A stretch of DNA of 64,000 nt, taken from NCBI GenBank assembly GCA_036494815.1, contig DASXNV010000026.1, positions 1 to 64,000 of the forward strand, written 5' to 3'. The notes below the pieces were generated by a model. The model made no database searches. It was not told the origin of the DNA and saw only the letters and a program-made list of their open reading frames with translations. The stretch is from Poindextera sp036494815 (lineage in GTDB: Bacteria; Pseudomonadota; Alphaproteobacteria; Caulobacterales; Caulobacteraceae). The position numbers and the translations under genes were made by a program. This document shows positions 1-7,761 of this stretch, in pieces; the stretch's first letter is position 1; each line of letters starts with the position of its first letter.

Positions 1-268
1 CAGCCTGCCGCTGCTGACGCAGATGCGCGTTCAGCGCCACGATCTGGCGCACCGCCCGCGACAGCCGCGCAAAGGTCAGCTGCGGATCGGGACCCGCCAC
101 GGCACAGGCAGCCTTCGCCGCCTCGCGCCGCAACAGCACCCCGGCCAGCTCCATGCCGATCTCGGCCAGCTCCTTCAGCATCGGCTCATGCCAATCATCC
201 CGATCCGGCGAGAGATCGGCCGCGGTGGCGCCCGGCGTCGTGTCTGGGAAGGAGGTTGCGATATTCAC
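1..268 (-). CDS. Hypothetical protein, N-terminal part only (runs off window)
   Basis: The minus strand is open from a GTG at 268 to the window edge, giving 89 residues. From about residue 31 the protein is a run of alternating hydrophobic and charged residues (MLKELAEIGMEL, then AVRQIVALNAHL) that looks alpha-helical. I do not recognise a named domain. The GTG has no clear Shine-Dalgarno sequence, and an ATG at about residue 31 is an alternative start. The gene lies directly against a LexA-type box at 269-283, so DNA-damage control is likely. The function is unknown and the C-terminus lies outside the window. Confidence 0.55.
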   Translation of the reverse strand, partial: MNIATSFPDTTPGATAADLSPDRDDWHEPMLKELAEIGMELAGVLLRREAAKAACAVAGPDPQLTFARLSRAVRQIVALNAHLRQQRQA

Positions 269-283
269 GAACAAAACATGAAC
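269..283 (-). promoter_or_regulatory. LexA (SOS) box, GTTC-N7-GTTC
   Basis: Read on the minus strand the site is GTTCATGTTTTGTTC, an exact match to the direct-repeat operator GTTC-N7-GTTC bound by LexA in alphaproteobacteria. It touches the proposed GTG start at 268. Repressor bound here would block the promoter or the start region of the leftward gene. Confidence 0.7.
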
Positions 284-427
284 AAATATCGCGCAAAACT
301 CAAGCTCGACGGGCGCGGGCGTCCACGAAACACCTCCGACTGAGCCAGGGCTGTGCGGGTGGCTGGAATGGGGTGCAGTCCACTAACCCGTCCCCGATCA
401 CCCGATCACCATCAGCGGCGCCTTCCC

Positions 428-1192
428 CTAAGGCTTCAGGACCAGGGCCTGGCCCGTTGGGAGTTCGAGTACGTCCAGACCATGCCTGGCGATGATCGGG
501 TCCAGCGCGACCTTCTGCGCGGAATAGCCCCACCAGCCATAGTCGTCGAAGATCACCGCGCCCCCGTGCGACAGGCGCGGCAGCACCATCTCCAGGGCTC
601 CGACTTCGGGGTCCGGATGGTTCATGTCGATGTGGGCGAAGGCGATCTGGTCCGGAAATCCTTGCGAGAAGGATTGCGGGACCGACCCCTGGATCACCTG
701 CACGAAGCTCAAGTCCTTGAAACGCTCCACCACCTTGTCGTACATGCCCGGGTCGTCGTGGGCCGTCAGGTGGGTATGCTCGTCGCCAGGATTCCACGCG
801 AACAGATCATAGAGATAGTACTTCTTCCCGAGCGATCCGAAGTCGATCTTCCTGGTTAGGACTGAAGCCGTGTAGCCTGTATGGCATCCGCATTCGACGA
901 AATCGCCTGGGGCCTTGCTGGCGAACTGGGCGAAATAGAGCATGACGTAGGTTCGCCAGACGATGCTTCGCTCGACCGAGTTTGTATTGGGATCGTTCAG
1001 CGTCGCAACGATGAAATCGTCCCGCAGGAAGCTCAGCGCCTTGTTCCAGGTGATGAGGTTGTCGGCCACGAACATCGTCGCGCCATCGTCGAATACGCTC
1101 TCTCGGAGCAGGGCGATGGCGAGCTCGAATTTCTTCGGGTCCTTGATGTTGAAGCACGCGCCGAACTGGTTGAGGGGCTGGAGCGGCGGCAT
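428..1192 (-). CDS. TylF/MycF-type class I SAM-dependent methyltransferase
   Basis: 254 residues. The centre holds GDFVECGCHTGYTA, the SAM-binding motif I of the TylF (macrocin O-methyltransferase) family. Downstream are AFAHIDMNHPDPEV and GGAVIFDDYGWWGY, which match the metal-binding acidic residues and post-motif strand of this family. The family O-methylates sugars and related acceptors with SAM and a divalent metal; the acceptor cannot be told from sequence. The ATG at 1192 follows GGGAG by six bases. The gene stands alone, and two perfect palindromes lie 70-120 bases upstream of its start. It could act on an exopolysaccharide or a secondary metabolite, but no glycan genes are adjacent. 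Confidence 0.82.
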   Translation of the reverse strand: MPPLQPLNQFGACFNIKDPKKFELAIALLRESVFDDGATMFVADNLITWNKALSFLRDDFIVATLNDPNTNSVERSIVWRTYVMLYFAQFASKAPGDFVECGCHTGYTASVLTRKIDFGSLGKKYYLYDLFAWNPGDEHTHLTAHDDPGMYDKVVERFKDLSFVQVIQGSVPQSFSQGFPDQIAFAHIDMNHPDPEVGALEMVLPRLSHGGAVIFDDYGWWGYSAQKVALDPIIARHGLDVLELPTGQALVLKP

Positions 1193-1263
1193 GACGGTCT
1201 CCCGAAGTCAGGTGTGGGCCAATCGACGCTGGACCGATTCGCTGCGGGCGCGAGACGGCGCTC

Positions 1264-1279
1264 AGGTCCGGCCGGACCT
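1264..1279. promoter_or_regulatory. Perfect 16-bp palindrome (candidate operator)
   Basis: AGGTCCGGCCGGACCT equals its own reverse complement. It lies 72-87 bases upstream of the methyltransferase start at 1192, in the gap between two minus-strand genes, and 18 bases from a second 16-bp perfect palindrome of different sequence. Without a loop it is a better operator candidate than a terminator. The binding protein is unknown. Confidence 0.4.
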
Positions 1280-1297
1280 TTTGATCTCATAGACCAG

Positions 1298-1313
1298 GAC
1301 AGGTTAACCTGTC
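1298..1313. promoter_or_regulatory. Perfect 16-bp palindrome (candidate operator)
   Basis: GACAGGTTAACCTGTC equals its own reverse complement. Centre-to-centre distance to the palindrome at 1264-1279 is 34 bases, about three helical turns. It could serve the methyltransferase gene downstream on the minus strand. Confidence 0.4.
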
Positions 1314-1383
1314 TCCGATCACCCGTGAGCGTTGGGGTCAAATCGGTCCAGCAAATCAAGGACTGGTCCTGGCCCCGGCCCCC

Positions 1384-2328
1384 TCAGCGAAACACCTCCG
1401 CCTGAGCCACCGCCGTCGGCTGGCCCGGCGGCGGGCCGAAGCGGTTGGCGCCGGGGTCGCCGCGCAGGCTGCCCAGGACGATGACGAAAGTGCTGTGCAA
1501 CAGGCCCGCGGCGCCGCCGGCCACGGCCTCGGTCTGATGGCTGGCGAGCATGAGCGTGAGCACCAAGGCGAACTCAACCAGATAGACCGGCGCCTGCCAC
1601 CAGCCCGACCGACCGATATCATGCAGGCGTGCGTTGACGATCCAGATGAACAGGAACGAAGCACCGCCGCCGTATCCGCCCTTGCCGCCTCTCAGCAGCG
1701 CCAGGCCCAGGCTCAGGGCCAGCAGCACGCTGGCGATGATCCAGAACCGCTTGCGGTCCATTCGGGCGCCGATAATGCCGCCGCCGGACAGCGCGGACTT
1801 GCCTCGGGCGGCCGGTTGCGCGGCTGGATCGCCGGCCTGGGCGTGGGCGCCGGCCCGGTTCAGGGCCTGTTCGCGGGCCTGGTTGAGCAGATCGGCCAGG
1901 GCGGCGGGCTTGATCTCCCACCCCGACTGAAGCATGGCGTGAACCCCGACCAGCGAGCGGTTGAAGCGGCGAAGGCCGGCCCGCTTGGTGGTCGGATCGA
2001 TGAAATCAAAGCCTACGCCGGCGGGGCGCAGCCCGAACTGGACCGGGCGAAAATCATAGATCTCGTTCCAGCTGTAGCGATTGGAGCGCCAGAGCACGGT
2101 CTGGCGAACGCCCGAGGCGGTGATCTCCAGCCGGGGCGGAGCGATCAGCCTCCACAGGCCTATGCCGCCCATCAACAGGCCGAAGACTAGGGAAAACGCC
2201 TGGCTGGAGTCCTGGCCCGACTGCAGCAGCCCGGCGCTGGCGATCAACAGGCCAAGGGCGACCATCAGGCCCCCACGCCACCGACGGCCCCGAATGGTGA
2301 TCGGCAACCGATCAAGACTACCCTGCAT
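1384..2328 (-). CDS. Membrane protein with N-terminal PH-like part and C-terminal DUF805 domain
   Basis: 314 residues. The N-terminal half has two hydrophobic helices (about residues 18-60) followed by a beta-rich stretch with NRYSWNEIYDFRP, which looks like a bacterial PH-type domain. The C-terminal third has further membrane segments and NARLHDIGRSGWW, the signature of DUF805 (R-x-x-D-x-G-x-S-G-W). DUF805 proteins are small inner-membrane proteins of unknown function. A second DUF805 gene sits at 43800-44366. No operon partner is evident. The domain call is firm; no function is known. Confidence 0.75.
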   Translation of the reverse strand: MQGSLDRLPITIRGRRWRGGLMVALGLLIASAGLLQSGQDSSQAFSLVFGLLMGGIGLWRLIAPPRLEITASGVRQTVLWRSNRYSWNEIYDFRPVQFGLRPAGVGFDFIDPTTKRAGLRRFNRSLVGVHAMLQSGWEIKPAALADLLNQAREQALNRAGAHAQAGDPAAQPAARGKSALSGGGIIGARMDRKRFWIIASVLLALSLGLALLRGGKGGYGGGASFLFIWIVNARLHDIGRSGWWQAPVYLVEFALVLTLMLASHQTEAVAGGAAGLLHSTFVIVLGSLRGDPGANRFGPPPGQPTAVAQAEVFR

Positions 2329-2437
2329 ACGCGCCCCCCGTGTAGCCGGGCAGCTTTCAGCTATTTGTTACGGCGGTCAAGCTGGTGGGGCGGGGCGAAG
2401 TTGAAGCCGCGCCGTGGCCGCCAAAAAACTGAATTGA

Positions 2438-2724
2438 ACCACGAAGGACGCGAAGTCAGGCTTTGCGGGCGCCTTTAGAGTGGGATGAGTTGAGGTTGGA
2501 CCCCTCGCTCAAAAACCGCTCATCCCGGCGAATGCCGGGATCCAGATGACAAAGCTCAGTCGACTGGCGGAAGATCTCCATGATATCGCCCCTGTTTCGC
2601 GCCTTATGATCTGGATCCCGGCATTCGCCGGGAAGAGCGGAGTTGGATCTATTCAATCAATTCTTATCTCAAGTTTAGCTGATCGGGCGAAGCGCAAACC
2701 TTCTTCCTTCGTGCCCTTCGTGGT
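2438..2724. repeat. Nested inverted-repeat island (intergenic repeat element)
   Basis: Inner arms at 2524-2547 and 2609-2632 form a perfect 24-bp inverted repeat containing CCCGGCGAATGCCGGGATCC, itself internally palindromic. Outer arms at 2438-2455 (ACCACGAAGGACGCGAAG) and 2707-2724 match in 16 of 18 positions when one is reversed. The island fills most of the gap between 2329 and 2763, which holds no convincing gene. Sequences of this kind occur as dispersed intergenic repeats in many proteobacteria. A related short hairpin lies at 43249-43274. Confidence 0.7.
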
Positions 2725-2763
2725 AAAAGTCTTCGCCCCGCCGAAGCGTAGGTGAGACCGGCG

Positions 2764-3216
2764 TCATCTCCGCTGCGCGCCGCCGCCGGCATCCCGCCGC
2801 GCCGCCGCCCACAGGGCCACCAGTACGGGCGGCAGCGCCAGCTCCACCACCATCATCACCACAAAGGTCCGGTGCGGCGAGCCGAACTGGCGATACGCGA
2901 ACAGCCGCCCCAGGCCGCCCAGGAACAGCACCGTCGCGAGCCCCGGCACGCTGGGCGCCCAGCGCTTGAGGTTCAGGGCGGTGGCCACGAGGATCACTCC
3001 ATAGACGATCCAGAACGCGGTGAAGACCCGAATGACCTGCTCCGCCCTGGTGCTGTAGCGGGTGGAGGTGACGGGCGCCGATCCGGCCAGGTGACCATAG
3101 GCGGTCTCGACCACGCGGCTAGTCTCGGCGGCGCCCAGGATGAAGACGGACAGGCCGATCACGATCGCCGACAGGCCCAGGGCGATGAGGAGGCCGATCA
3201 GGATAGGTCTTGCCAT
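2764..3216 (-). CDS. DUF4345-like four-helix membrane protein
   Basis: 150 residues with four predicted membrane helices (about residues 5-30, 62-82, 90-107 and 117-138). The segment LGGLGRLFAYRQFGSPH followed by a helix with a Glu matches the shape of DUF4345, a small inner-membrane family of unknown function. The ATG at 3216 has AAGG seven bases upstream. The end is very rich in Ala, Arg and Gly. No neighbour suggests a role. Confidence 0.6.
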   Translation of the reverse strand: MARPILIGLLIALGLSAIVIGLSVFILGAAETSRVVETAYGHLAGSAPVTSTRYSTRAEQVIRVFTAFWIVYGVILVATALNLKRWAPSVPGLATVLFLGGLGRLFAYRQFGSPHRTFVVMMVVELALPPVLVALWAAARRDAGGGAQRR

Positions 3217-3285
3217 TCGCTGGCCTTTTGGGGCGAGGGCGGGTTGGATTTGATCACTCGCAGTCTCTGACTAAGGCGGCAGTTC

Positions 3286-3741
3286 TCACGCCTCGGTGAT
3301 CTCCACCGCTCCTGATGGCGCATCGTAGACCATGCGATAGGGTCGAAGGAACGGCCGGCCGAGGATTACCCGGTGCCACTGCTCGCCTTCCTCCAGCTTC
3401 ACGCCGGCGAAGCGTTCAAACAGGAGGCGATCAAGCGCGGGGACATAGATGCGAGCGAGGTAGATATTGGCGGAGGTCTTGCCGCCAATGCCGCTCACTT
3501 CGCCTTCATCGGTGACAGGCAATCCTAATGATCGGGCCAATCCATCATCGATACAGTTCGCACCCGCTCCGGTGTCAAGCAAAGCGCGAACGCCCTTCGC
3601 CGCAAGGTCTGGTTGGGCTCCCGACGCCGACCGTGATTTCAGACCGATATCGACTCGGAATGTTGGACCCAATTCGGCAAGCAGGTCGGCGGGTGTTTTG
3701 CCGCCTTTCCCGCTTTTAAAGCCCGCTTGGGCCGTGCGCAT
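3286..3741 (-). CDS. Retropepsin-like aspartyl protease domain protein
   Basis: 151 residues. RALLDTGAGANCID carries the D-T-G-A catalytic motif of retroviral-type aspartyl proteases, and VILGRPFLRPYRMVYD is the ILGRPFL-type strand near the end of the fold. No signal peptide or membrane anchor is seen, so it should be cytoplasmic. One such domain has a single catalytic Asp and must dimerise to be active. The start overlaps the end of the upstream gene (3716-3976) by 26 bases, so the two are probably co-translated. The substrate is unknown. Confidence 0.75.
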   Translation of the reverse strand: MRTAQAGFKSGKGGKTPADLLAELGPTFRVDIGLKSRSASGAQPDLAAKGVRALLDTGAGANCIDDGLARSLGLPVTDEGEVSGIGGKTSANIYLARIYVPALDRLLFERFAGVKLEEGEQWHRVILGRPFLRPYRMVYDAPSGAVEITEA

Positions 3742-3976
3742 GAGCTGGCCTGAAAACCATGGCGGAGGACAGCTGTATGGCTTCGACGCCGATCTGTCGG
3801 ATCAGATAGGGACCAACACCGAAGCGCTCGACGGCTTCGGACGCCGCCGTTTCAAATTCGGGGTAAACGCCAACGAAGCCTCCGGAATGGAAGACAGCCC
3901 ATTCCCCATGATGCTTCGCCTCCAACTCAAGCCTAGCTTGGTCATAGGCCGCTATGTCGTCGTGTAGTGCGGTCAT
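3716..3976 (-). CDS. Small hypothetical protein, partner of the retropepsin gene
   Basis: 86 residues from the ATG at 3976 (MTALHDDIAAYDQ); the frame stays open upstream to 4132, but the inner start has GGTGAG about six bases before it and the upstream residues look unstructured. The segment HGEWAVFHSGGFVGVY, then PEFETAASEAVERFG and PYLIRQIG, looks like a short alpha/beta domain similar to DUF5678-type proteins. It sits directly before the retropepsin-like gene with a 26-base overlap. It could be that protease's partner or substrate; this is inference from position only. Confidence 0.6.
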   Translation of the reverse strand: MTALHDDIAAYDQARLELEAKHHGEWAVFHSGGFVGVYPEFETAASEAVERFGVGPYLIRQIGVEAIQLSSAMVFRPAHAHGPSGL

Positions 3977-4191
3977 GATCGTCTCACCCACTAAGTGAGC
4001 CATTTTTGGGGCGGCAGGGCGAATCAACTCTCTGTCGCCGAAGATCATTATTGAGCCGATTCGGGCCAATTCTGGGTAGGGCTCTGCGGGATAATCAGTG
4101 AGGATGCGCTTCGTCGTCGCGAGCGATTTCAAAGCCCCCGCCGGCCCGCCATCGCCTGGGCGACAACCGGCCGGCGGTCCGGCTCAACCCC

Positions 4192-4641
4192 CTATTTCAG
4201 GATCGCCTCCCGCGTCATGATCGTGCCCATGATCGTGCGGATCGAGCCCCGTTCGGCCTGGGCCTCGTTGGACTTGGCCAGGGAGCCGGAGATCTTGGCC
4301 TGGAGCGCGTACTGGTCGGCCTGCGAGGCGTCCATGACGGTCAAGTTCTTGTATTCCTGGGCCAGGATGATGTCCGGCTCGCCCGTGCGCGGGCTGTCCA
4401 CCAGCAGCACCTTGTAGTCGAGGATCACCCCAGCCTTTTTCAGGGCCTCCTCCTGGGCCTTCCAGGCGGTGGCCAGCCAATGCATGTAGTCGTCGAAATG
4501 GCCGTCCTTGGTCAGGATCTGGCCATAGGTCCAGACCGGGCCGTTCTCAAAGCTGGGTCCTTCGGCGTCGGCGGCCTTGGCGGGGGCGGCGGCCACCAAG
4601 GCCGTGGCGGCCAGGGCCGCGAATGCGACTGCGAACTTCAT
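4192..4641 (-). CDS. Secreted hypothetical protein (signal peptide)
   Basis: 149 residues. The N-terminus MKFAVAFAALAATALVAAAPAKA is a classic Sec signal peptide with cleavage expected after AKA. The mature part (about 125 residues) is polar and helical, with GHFDDYMHWLATAWKAQ and IMGTIMTREAILK. Start choice: AGGAG lies one base before an ATG at 4647 but seven bases before the ATG at 4641, so the second is preferred. I recognise no named family. The product is probably periplasmic. Confidence 0.68.
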   Translation of the reverse strand: MKFAVAFAALAATALVAAAPAKAADAEGPSFENGPVWTYGQILTKDGHFDDYMHWLATAWKAQEEALKKAGVILDYKVLLVDSPRTGEPDIILAQEYKNLTVMDASQADQYALQAKISGSLAKSNEAQAERGSIRTIMGTIMTREAILK

Positions 4642-4882
4642 CACCATTCTCCTGTGTTGGGTTGTATCGGTACTGGTGCGGTTACGCGGAACGCGATTTT
4701 TGGTGACCCATCAGGCGGGTCATCCAAGGTCAGGCCGGCCGGTTACGGGGCCAGGCTGGCGTGACGTCACGCGCAGACCATGCGCCCGCAAAAGCAGGAC
4801 GGCAACGCTGGCCTCGGCGTGGCCTTTGTGCGCGTTCTGGTTCAACAATGCCGCCTCACCTGCTGCAAGGACCCGCCATCCC

Positions 4883-6568
4883 GTGAGCCCTCCCCAAGAC
4901 CGTCGCGAGCAGATGTTTCCCGTGCTGACCGCCGCGCAGATGGGTGTGGCGGCGCGGTTCGCCGGGGGGGCGGCGCGGCGGTTCGAACCGGGCGAGGTTC
5001 TGTTCTCGGTAGGCGAGCGGCGGGCGCTCACATTCCTGATCTTGGCGGGCGAGGCCATTGTCCGGGGCCGCGACGGCGCGGGCCATGAGACCGTGATCAC
5101 CACCCATCGGCCGGGCCAGATCACCGGCGAGGTCAATCAGCTGGCCGGCCGCGCTTCTCTGGCCGAGGCGCGGGCGGGGGCCGAGGGCTGCGAGGCGCTG
5201 GCCTTCGACGGGGCGCATCTGCGGGGGCTGATTGTGGGCTCGGCCGATGTGGGCGAGATCATCATGCGCGCCTTTATCCTGCGCCGCACGGCCATGATCC
5301 GCGACGGCGGGGTGGGCTCGGTGCTGGTGGGGCGGCGGGGCACGCCGGCCCTGACGCGGATCGAGGGGTTTCTGGCCCGCAACGGCTATCCCTATTCGGT
5401 GATCGACGCCCAGGCGGACGAGGACGGCAGCGCCATTGTGGAACGGCTGGGGGTGCAGGAGGACGAGCTGCCCATCGTCCTGTGCCCCAACGGGGCGGTG
5501 TTGAAACAGCCATCGGAGGCGCAGGTGGGCGGCTGCCTGGGCATTACGCCGGATCTGGATCCCGATCAGGTGTTCGACGTGGCGGTGATCGGCGCCGGGC
5601 CGGCGGGCCTGGCCACCGCGGTCTATGCGGCGTCGGAGGGGCTGTCGGTGCTGGTGCTGGACGCCCACGCCTTTGGCGGCCAGGCGGGGGCCTCGGCGCG
5701 GATCGAAAACTATCTGGGCTTTCCCACCGGCATCTCCGGCCTGGCCCTGACCGCGCGGGCCTTCAACCAGGCGCAGAAGTTCGGGGCCCAGATCGCCATT
5801 CCCATCAGCGTCAACGGGCTGGATTGCACCGGGCAGGCGCATCGCCCCGGCGCCCCGTTCGCCCTGACCCTGGAGGGCGAGCGCGCAGCCCAGGCCCGCT
5901 CGGTGGTGATCGCTTCCGGCGCCCGCTATCGCCGCCCGGAGATCGAGAACCTGGCCATGTTCGAGGGCGCGGGGGTCTCCTACTGGGCGTCGCCGGTGGA
6001 GGCGCGATCGTGCGAGGGCGAGGAGGTGGCGCTGATCGGCGGCGGCAATTCAGCCGGGCAGGCGGTGGTGTACCTGGCGTCCAAGGTGCGGCGTCTGCAT
6101 TTGGTGGTGCGCCGGGAGGGGCTGGAAGCGACCATGTCCAGCTATCTGATCGAGCGGATCCGGGCTCTGCCCAATGTGGTGCTGCACACCCGGGCCGAGG
6201 TGGTGGCGCTGAGCGGCGACGCAGCTAACGGACTGCAGAAGGCCAGTTTCCGCAATCGCGACACCGGGACCATCCTGACCACGCCGCTGCGGCACCTGTT
6301 CGTGTTCATCGGCGCCGATCCCAACACCGCCTGGCTGAGGGACTGCGGCGTGGCGGTGGACAGCGCGGGGTTTGTCCGCACCGGCGCCGGGGTGGATCAA
6401 GGCTCGTGGCCGCAGAGCCGGGCGCCCCTGGCCCTAGAGACCAGCAAGCCGGGGGTGTTCGCCGTGGGCGACGTGCGCGCCGGCTCCACCAAACGGGTGG
6501 CCGCGGCTGTGGGCGAGGGCGCCCAGGTGGTGGCGGCGCTGCACAGCGTCCTGGCCGACGCCACATGA
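4883..6568 (+). CDS. cNMP-binding domain / Trx-like domain / thioredoxin-reductase-like FAD oxidoreductase fusion
   Basis: About 561 residues from a GTG at 4883 (AAGGA upstream); an ATG at 4913 is the alternative, and the open frame back to 4577 is not credible. Order: a cyclic-nucleotide-binding-like domain (about 20-145); a thioredoxin/glutaredoxin-like segment (150-225) with no CxxC; then a pyridine-nucleotide-disulfide oxidoreductase fold with the FAD motif VIGAGPAGLA near 235, the NADPH motif LIGGGNSAGQA near 383 and a final GVFAVGDVR. Where thioredoxin reductase has its CATC disulfide this protein has GVSYWASPVEA, so it cannot be a normal thioredoxin reductase. The UBP zinc-finger gene follows after 14 bases, a partnership seen in other bacteria. 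The electron acceptor and bound nucleotide are unknown. Confidence 0.85.
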   Translation: MSPPQDRREQMFPVLTAAQMGVAARFAGGAARRFEPGEVLFSVGERRALTFLILAGEAIVRGRDGAGHETVITTHRPGQITGEVNQLAGRASLAEARAGAEGCEALAFDGAHLRGLIVGSADVGEIIMRAFILRRTAMIRDGGVGSVLVGRRGTPALTRIEGFLARNGYPYSVIDAQADEDGSAIVERLGVQEDELPIVLCPNGAVLKQPSEAQVGGCLGITPDLDPDQVFDVAVIGAGPAGLATAVYAASEGLSVLVLDAHAFGGQAGASARIENYLGFPTGISGLALTARAFNQAQKFGAQIAIPISVNGLDCTGQAHRPGAPFALTLEGERAAQARSVVIASGARYRRPEIENLAMFEGAGVSYWASPVEARSCEGEEVALIGGGNSAGQAVVYLASKVRRLHLVVRREGLEATMSSYLIERIRALPNVVLHTRAEVVALSGDAANGLQKASFRNRDTGTILTTPLRHLFVFIGADPNTAWLRDCGVAVDSAGFVRTGAGVDQGSWPQSRAPLALETSKPGVFAVGDVRAGSTKRVAAAVGEGAQVVAALHSVLADAT

Positions 6569-6582
6569 AAGGGATCTGACCC

Positions 6583-6888
6583 ATGACCGACACTTGCGAA
6601 CACGCGCCCACCATCGCCCACGTCACGCCAAGCGCGCGGGGCTGCGAAGAGTGTCTGAAGACCGGTTCGCGCTGGCTGCATCTGCGCCTGTGCCGAACCT
6701 GCGGCCATGTGGGCTGCTGCGACCAGTCTCCCCACCGGCACGCCACCGCGCATTTCCACAAGACCCGCCACCCGATCATCGAGGGCTATGATCCCCCGGA
6801 AGGCTGGGGCTGGTGCTATGTGGACGAGATCTTCATCGACCTGCCCGACCAGACGCCGCAGGTAAAGCCGATCCCACGCTATTATTAG
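6583..6888 (+). CDS. UBP-type zinc finger protein
   Basis: 101 residues. Cys and His spacing follows the ZnF-UBP (PAZ) domain: Cys5/His7 at the start, CEEC, then CRTCGHVGCC, followed by HRHATAHFHKTRHPII. In eukaryotes this domain binds the C-terminus of ubiquitin; bacteria have no ubiquitin, so the bacterial ligand is unknown. It starts 14 bases after the flavoprotein gene and is almost certainly in its operon. The C-terminal tail (GWGWCYVDEIFIDL) resembles the last strands of the fold. The protein is the ZnF domain and little else. Confidence 0.85.
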   Translation: MTDTCEHAPTIAHVTPSARGCEECLKTGSRWLHLRLCRTCGHVGCCDQSPHRHATAHFHKTRHPIIEGYDPPEGWGWCYVDEIFIDLPDQTPQVKPIPRYY

Positions 6889-6900
6889 AGCGTGCTGAGA

Positions 6901-7383
6901 TCAGACCCGCTTGACAAGGGCCTCCAGCTGGTCGGCGCAAACGCCCCAGCCCTGGTGGAAGCCCATCTGCTCGTGGGCCTCCTTGTCGGCCACGGTCCAG
7001 TGGCGGACGCGGGCGGTGTAGCGGGTTTTGCCGGCTTCGGGCTCGAAGGTCACGATCACGGTCATGAACGGCTTTTGCGACGGTTCCCAGTCGCCGGCAT
7101 AGGCGTCGGTGAACACGATCCGTTCGTTCGCAACCACCTCCAGATAGACGCCTCGATTGGGCATGTCCTGGCCATCCGGGCCGCGCATGACGATGAGGTT
7201 CGAGCCGCCCGGCCGCACGTCTAGTTGGGCCTCGGGGGTGGTGTAGGGCAGGGGCGCGAACCATTGTTTCAGCAGTTCGGGATCGGTCCAGGCGCGGTAC
7301 AGCTTCTCGCGAGGCGCATCGATCAGGCGGGTGAGCACTAGTTCGCGGTCGGCGAGCGTAGGCGCGGCGGCGATGTCGGTCAT
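6901..7383 (-). CDS. SRPBCC / AHSA1-like domain protein
   Basis: 160 residues. LVLTRLIDAPREKLYRAWTD and PELLKQWFAP are the opening of AHSA1-type START/SRPBCC proteins, and the end (GFHQGWGVCADQLEALV) is the family's C-terminal helix. These proteins form a helix-grip pocket for small hydrophobic ligands; many bacterial members have no known role. The ATG at 7383 has AGGAG six bases upstream. It converges on the zinc-finger gene with a 12-base gap. Confidence 0.82.
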   Translation of the reverse strand: MTDIAAAPTLADRELVLTRLIDAPREKLYRAWTDPELLKQWFAPLPYTTPEAQLDVRPGGSNLIVMRGPDGQDMPNRGVYLEVVANERIVFTDAYAGDWEPSQKPFMTVIVTFEPEAGKTRYTARVRHWTVADKEAHEQMGFHQGWGVCADQLEALVKRV

Positions 7384-7464
7384 GGCGATCTCCTCGGGCC
7401 TGGTCTTTGTAGAGACCCAAGGACGAAGGCGCGAGGCGGGATCCGACAGGGAGCCGCTGGAAAT

Positions 7465-7761
7465 CTATCCCTTGGCCAGCCGGCGGCGGTTGGCGCGGAC
7501 CTTGCGGCGATAGTGGGTGAGCGTCTTGGACGCGGCGGTGGAGGCGTCGAAGCCCAGGGCGCCGGTCATGGCCTTGGTGTGCAGGTCCAGGCTGGCGTCG
7601 ATCTTCTCGGCCACCATCAGGCGGGCCTCGGCTTCACCCGCGGCGCCGCCGGCGGCGATCTTCAGGGTGCGCAGGCCGATGACGGAAGAGGCTTCGATGC
7701 TGAGCGACCAGGCGTCCAGAGCGACGCGCAGCCACGGATTGTCGCGGACCACGCCCCTCAT
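7465..7761 (-). CDS. Conserved hypothetical protein
   Basis: 98 residues from the ATG at 7761 (MRGVVRDNPWLRV). The frame stays open to 7956, but that extension is Arg/Pro-rich and out of character. The protein is helical, with SLSIEASSVIGLRTLKIAAGG, a second helix AEKIDASLDLHTKAM and a strongly basic tail (HYRRKVRANRRRLAKG). The overall look is phasin-like, but I cannot assign it. Its ATG overlaps the stop of the small membrane-protein frame at 7758-7859 (ATGA), which supports both start sites. Confidence 0.62.
   Translation of the reverse strand: MRGVVRDNPWLRVALDAWSLSIEASSVIGLRTLKIAAGGAAGEAEARLMVAEKIDASLDLHTKAMTGALGFDASTAASKTLTHYRRKVRANRRRLAKG

Noticed and set aside
2456..2656. 66-residue minus-strand frame between the DUF805 and DUF4345 genes
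   Set aside because: It is the translation of the inverted repeat (PGECRDP and PGIRRDE come from the two arms) and has no domain or ribosome-binding site.
4577..4882. N-terminal extension of the cNMP/oxidoreductase gene
   Set aside because: It overlaps the promoter and start of the divergent secreted protein gene and shows no domain character.
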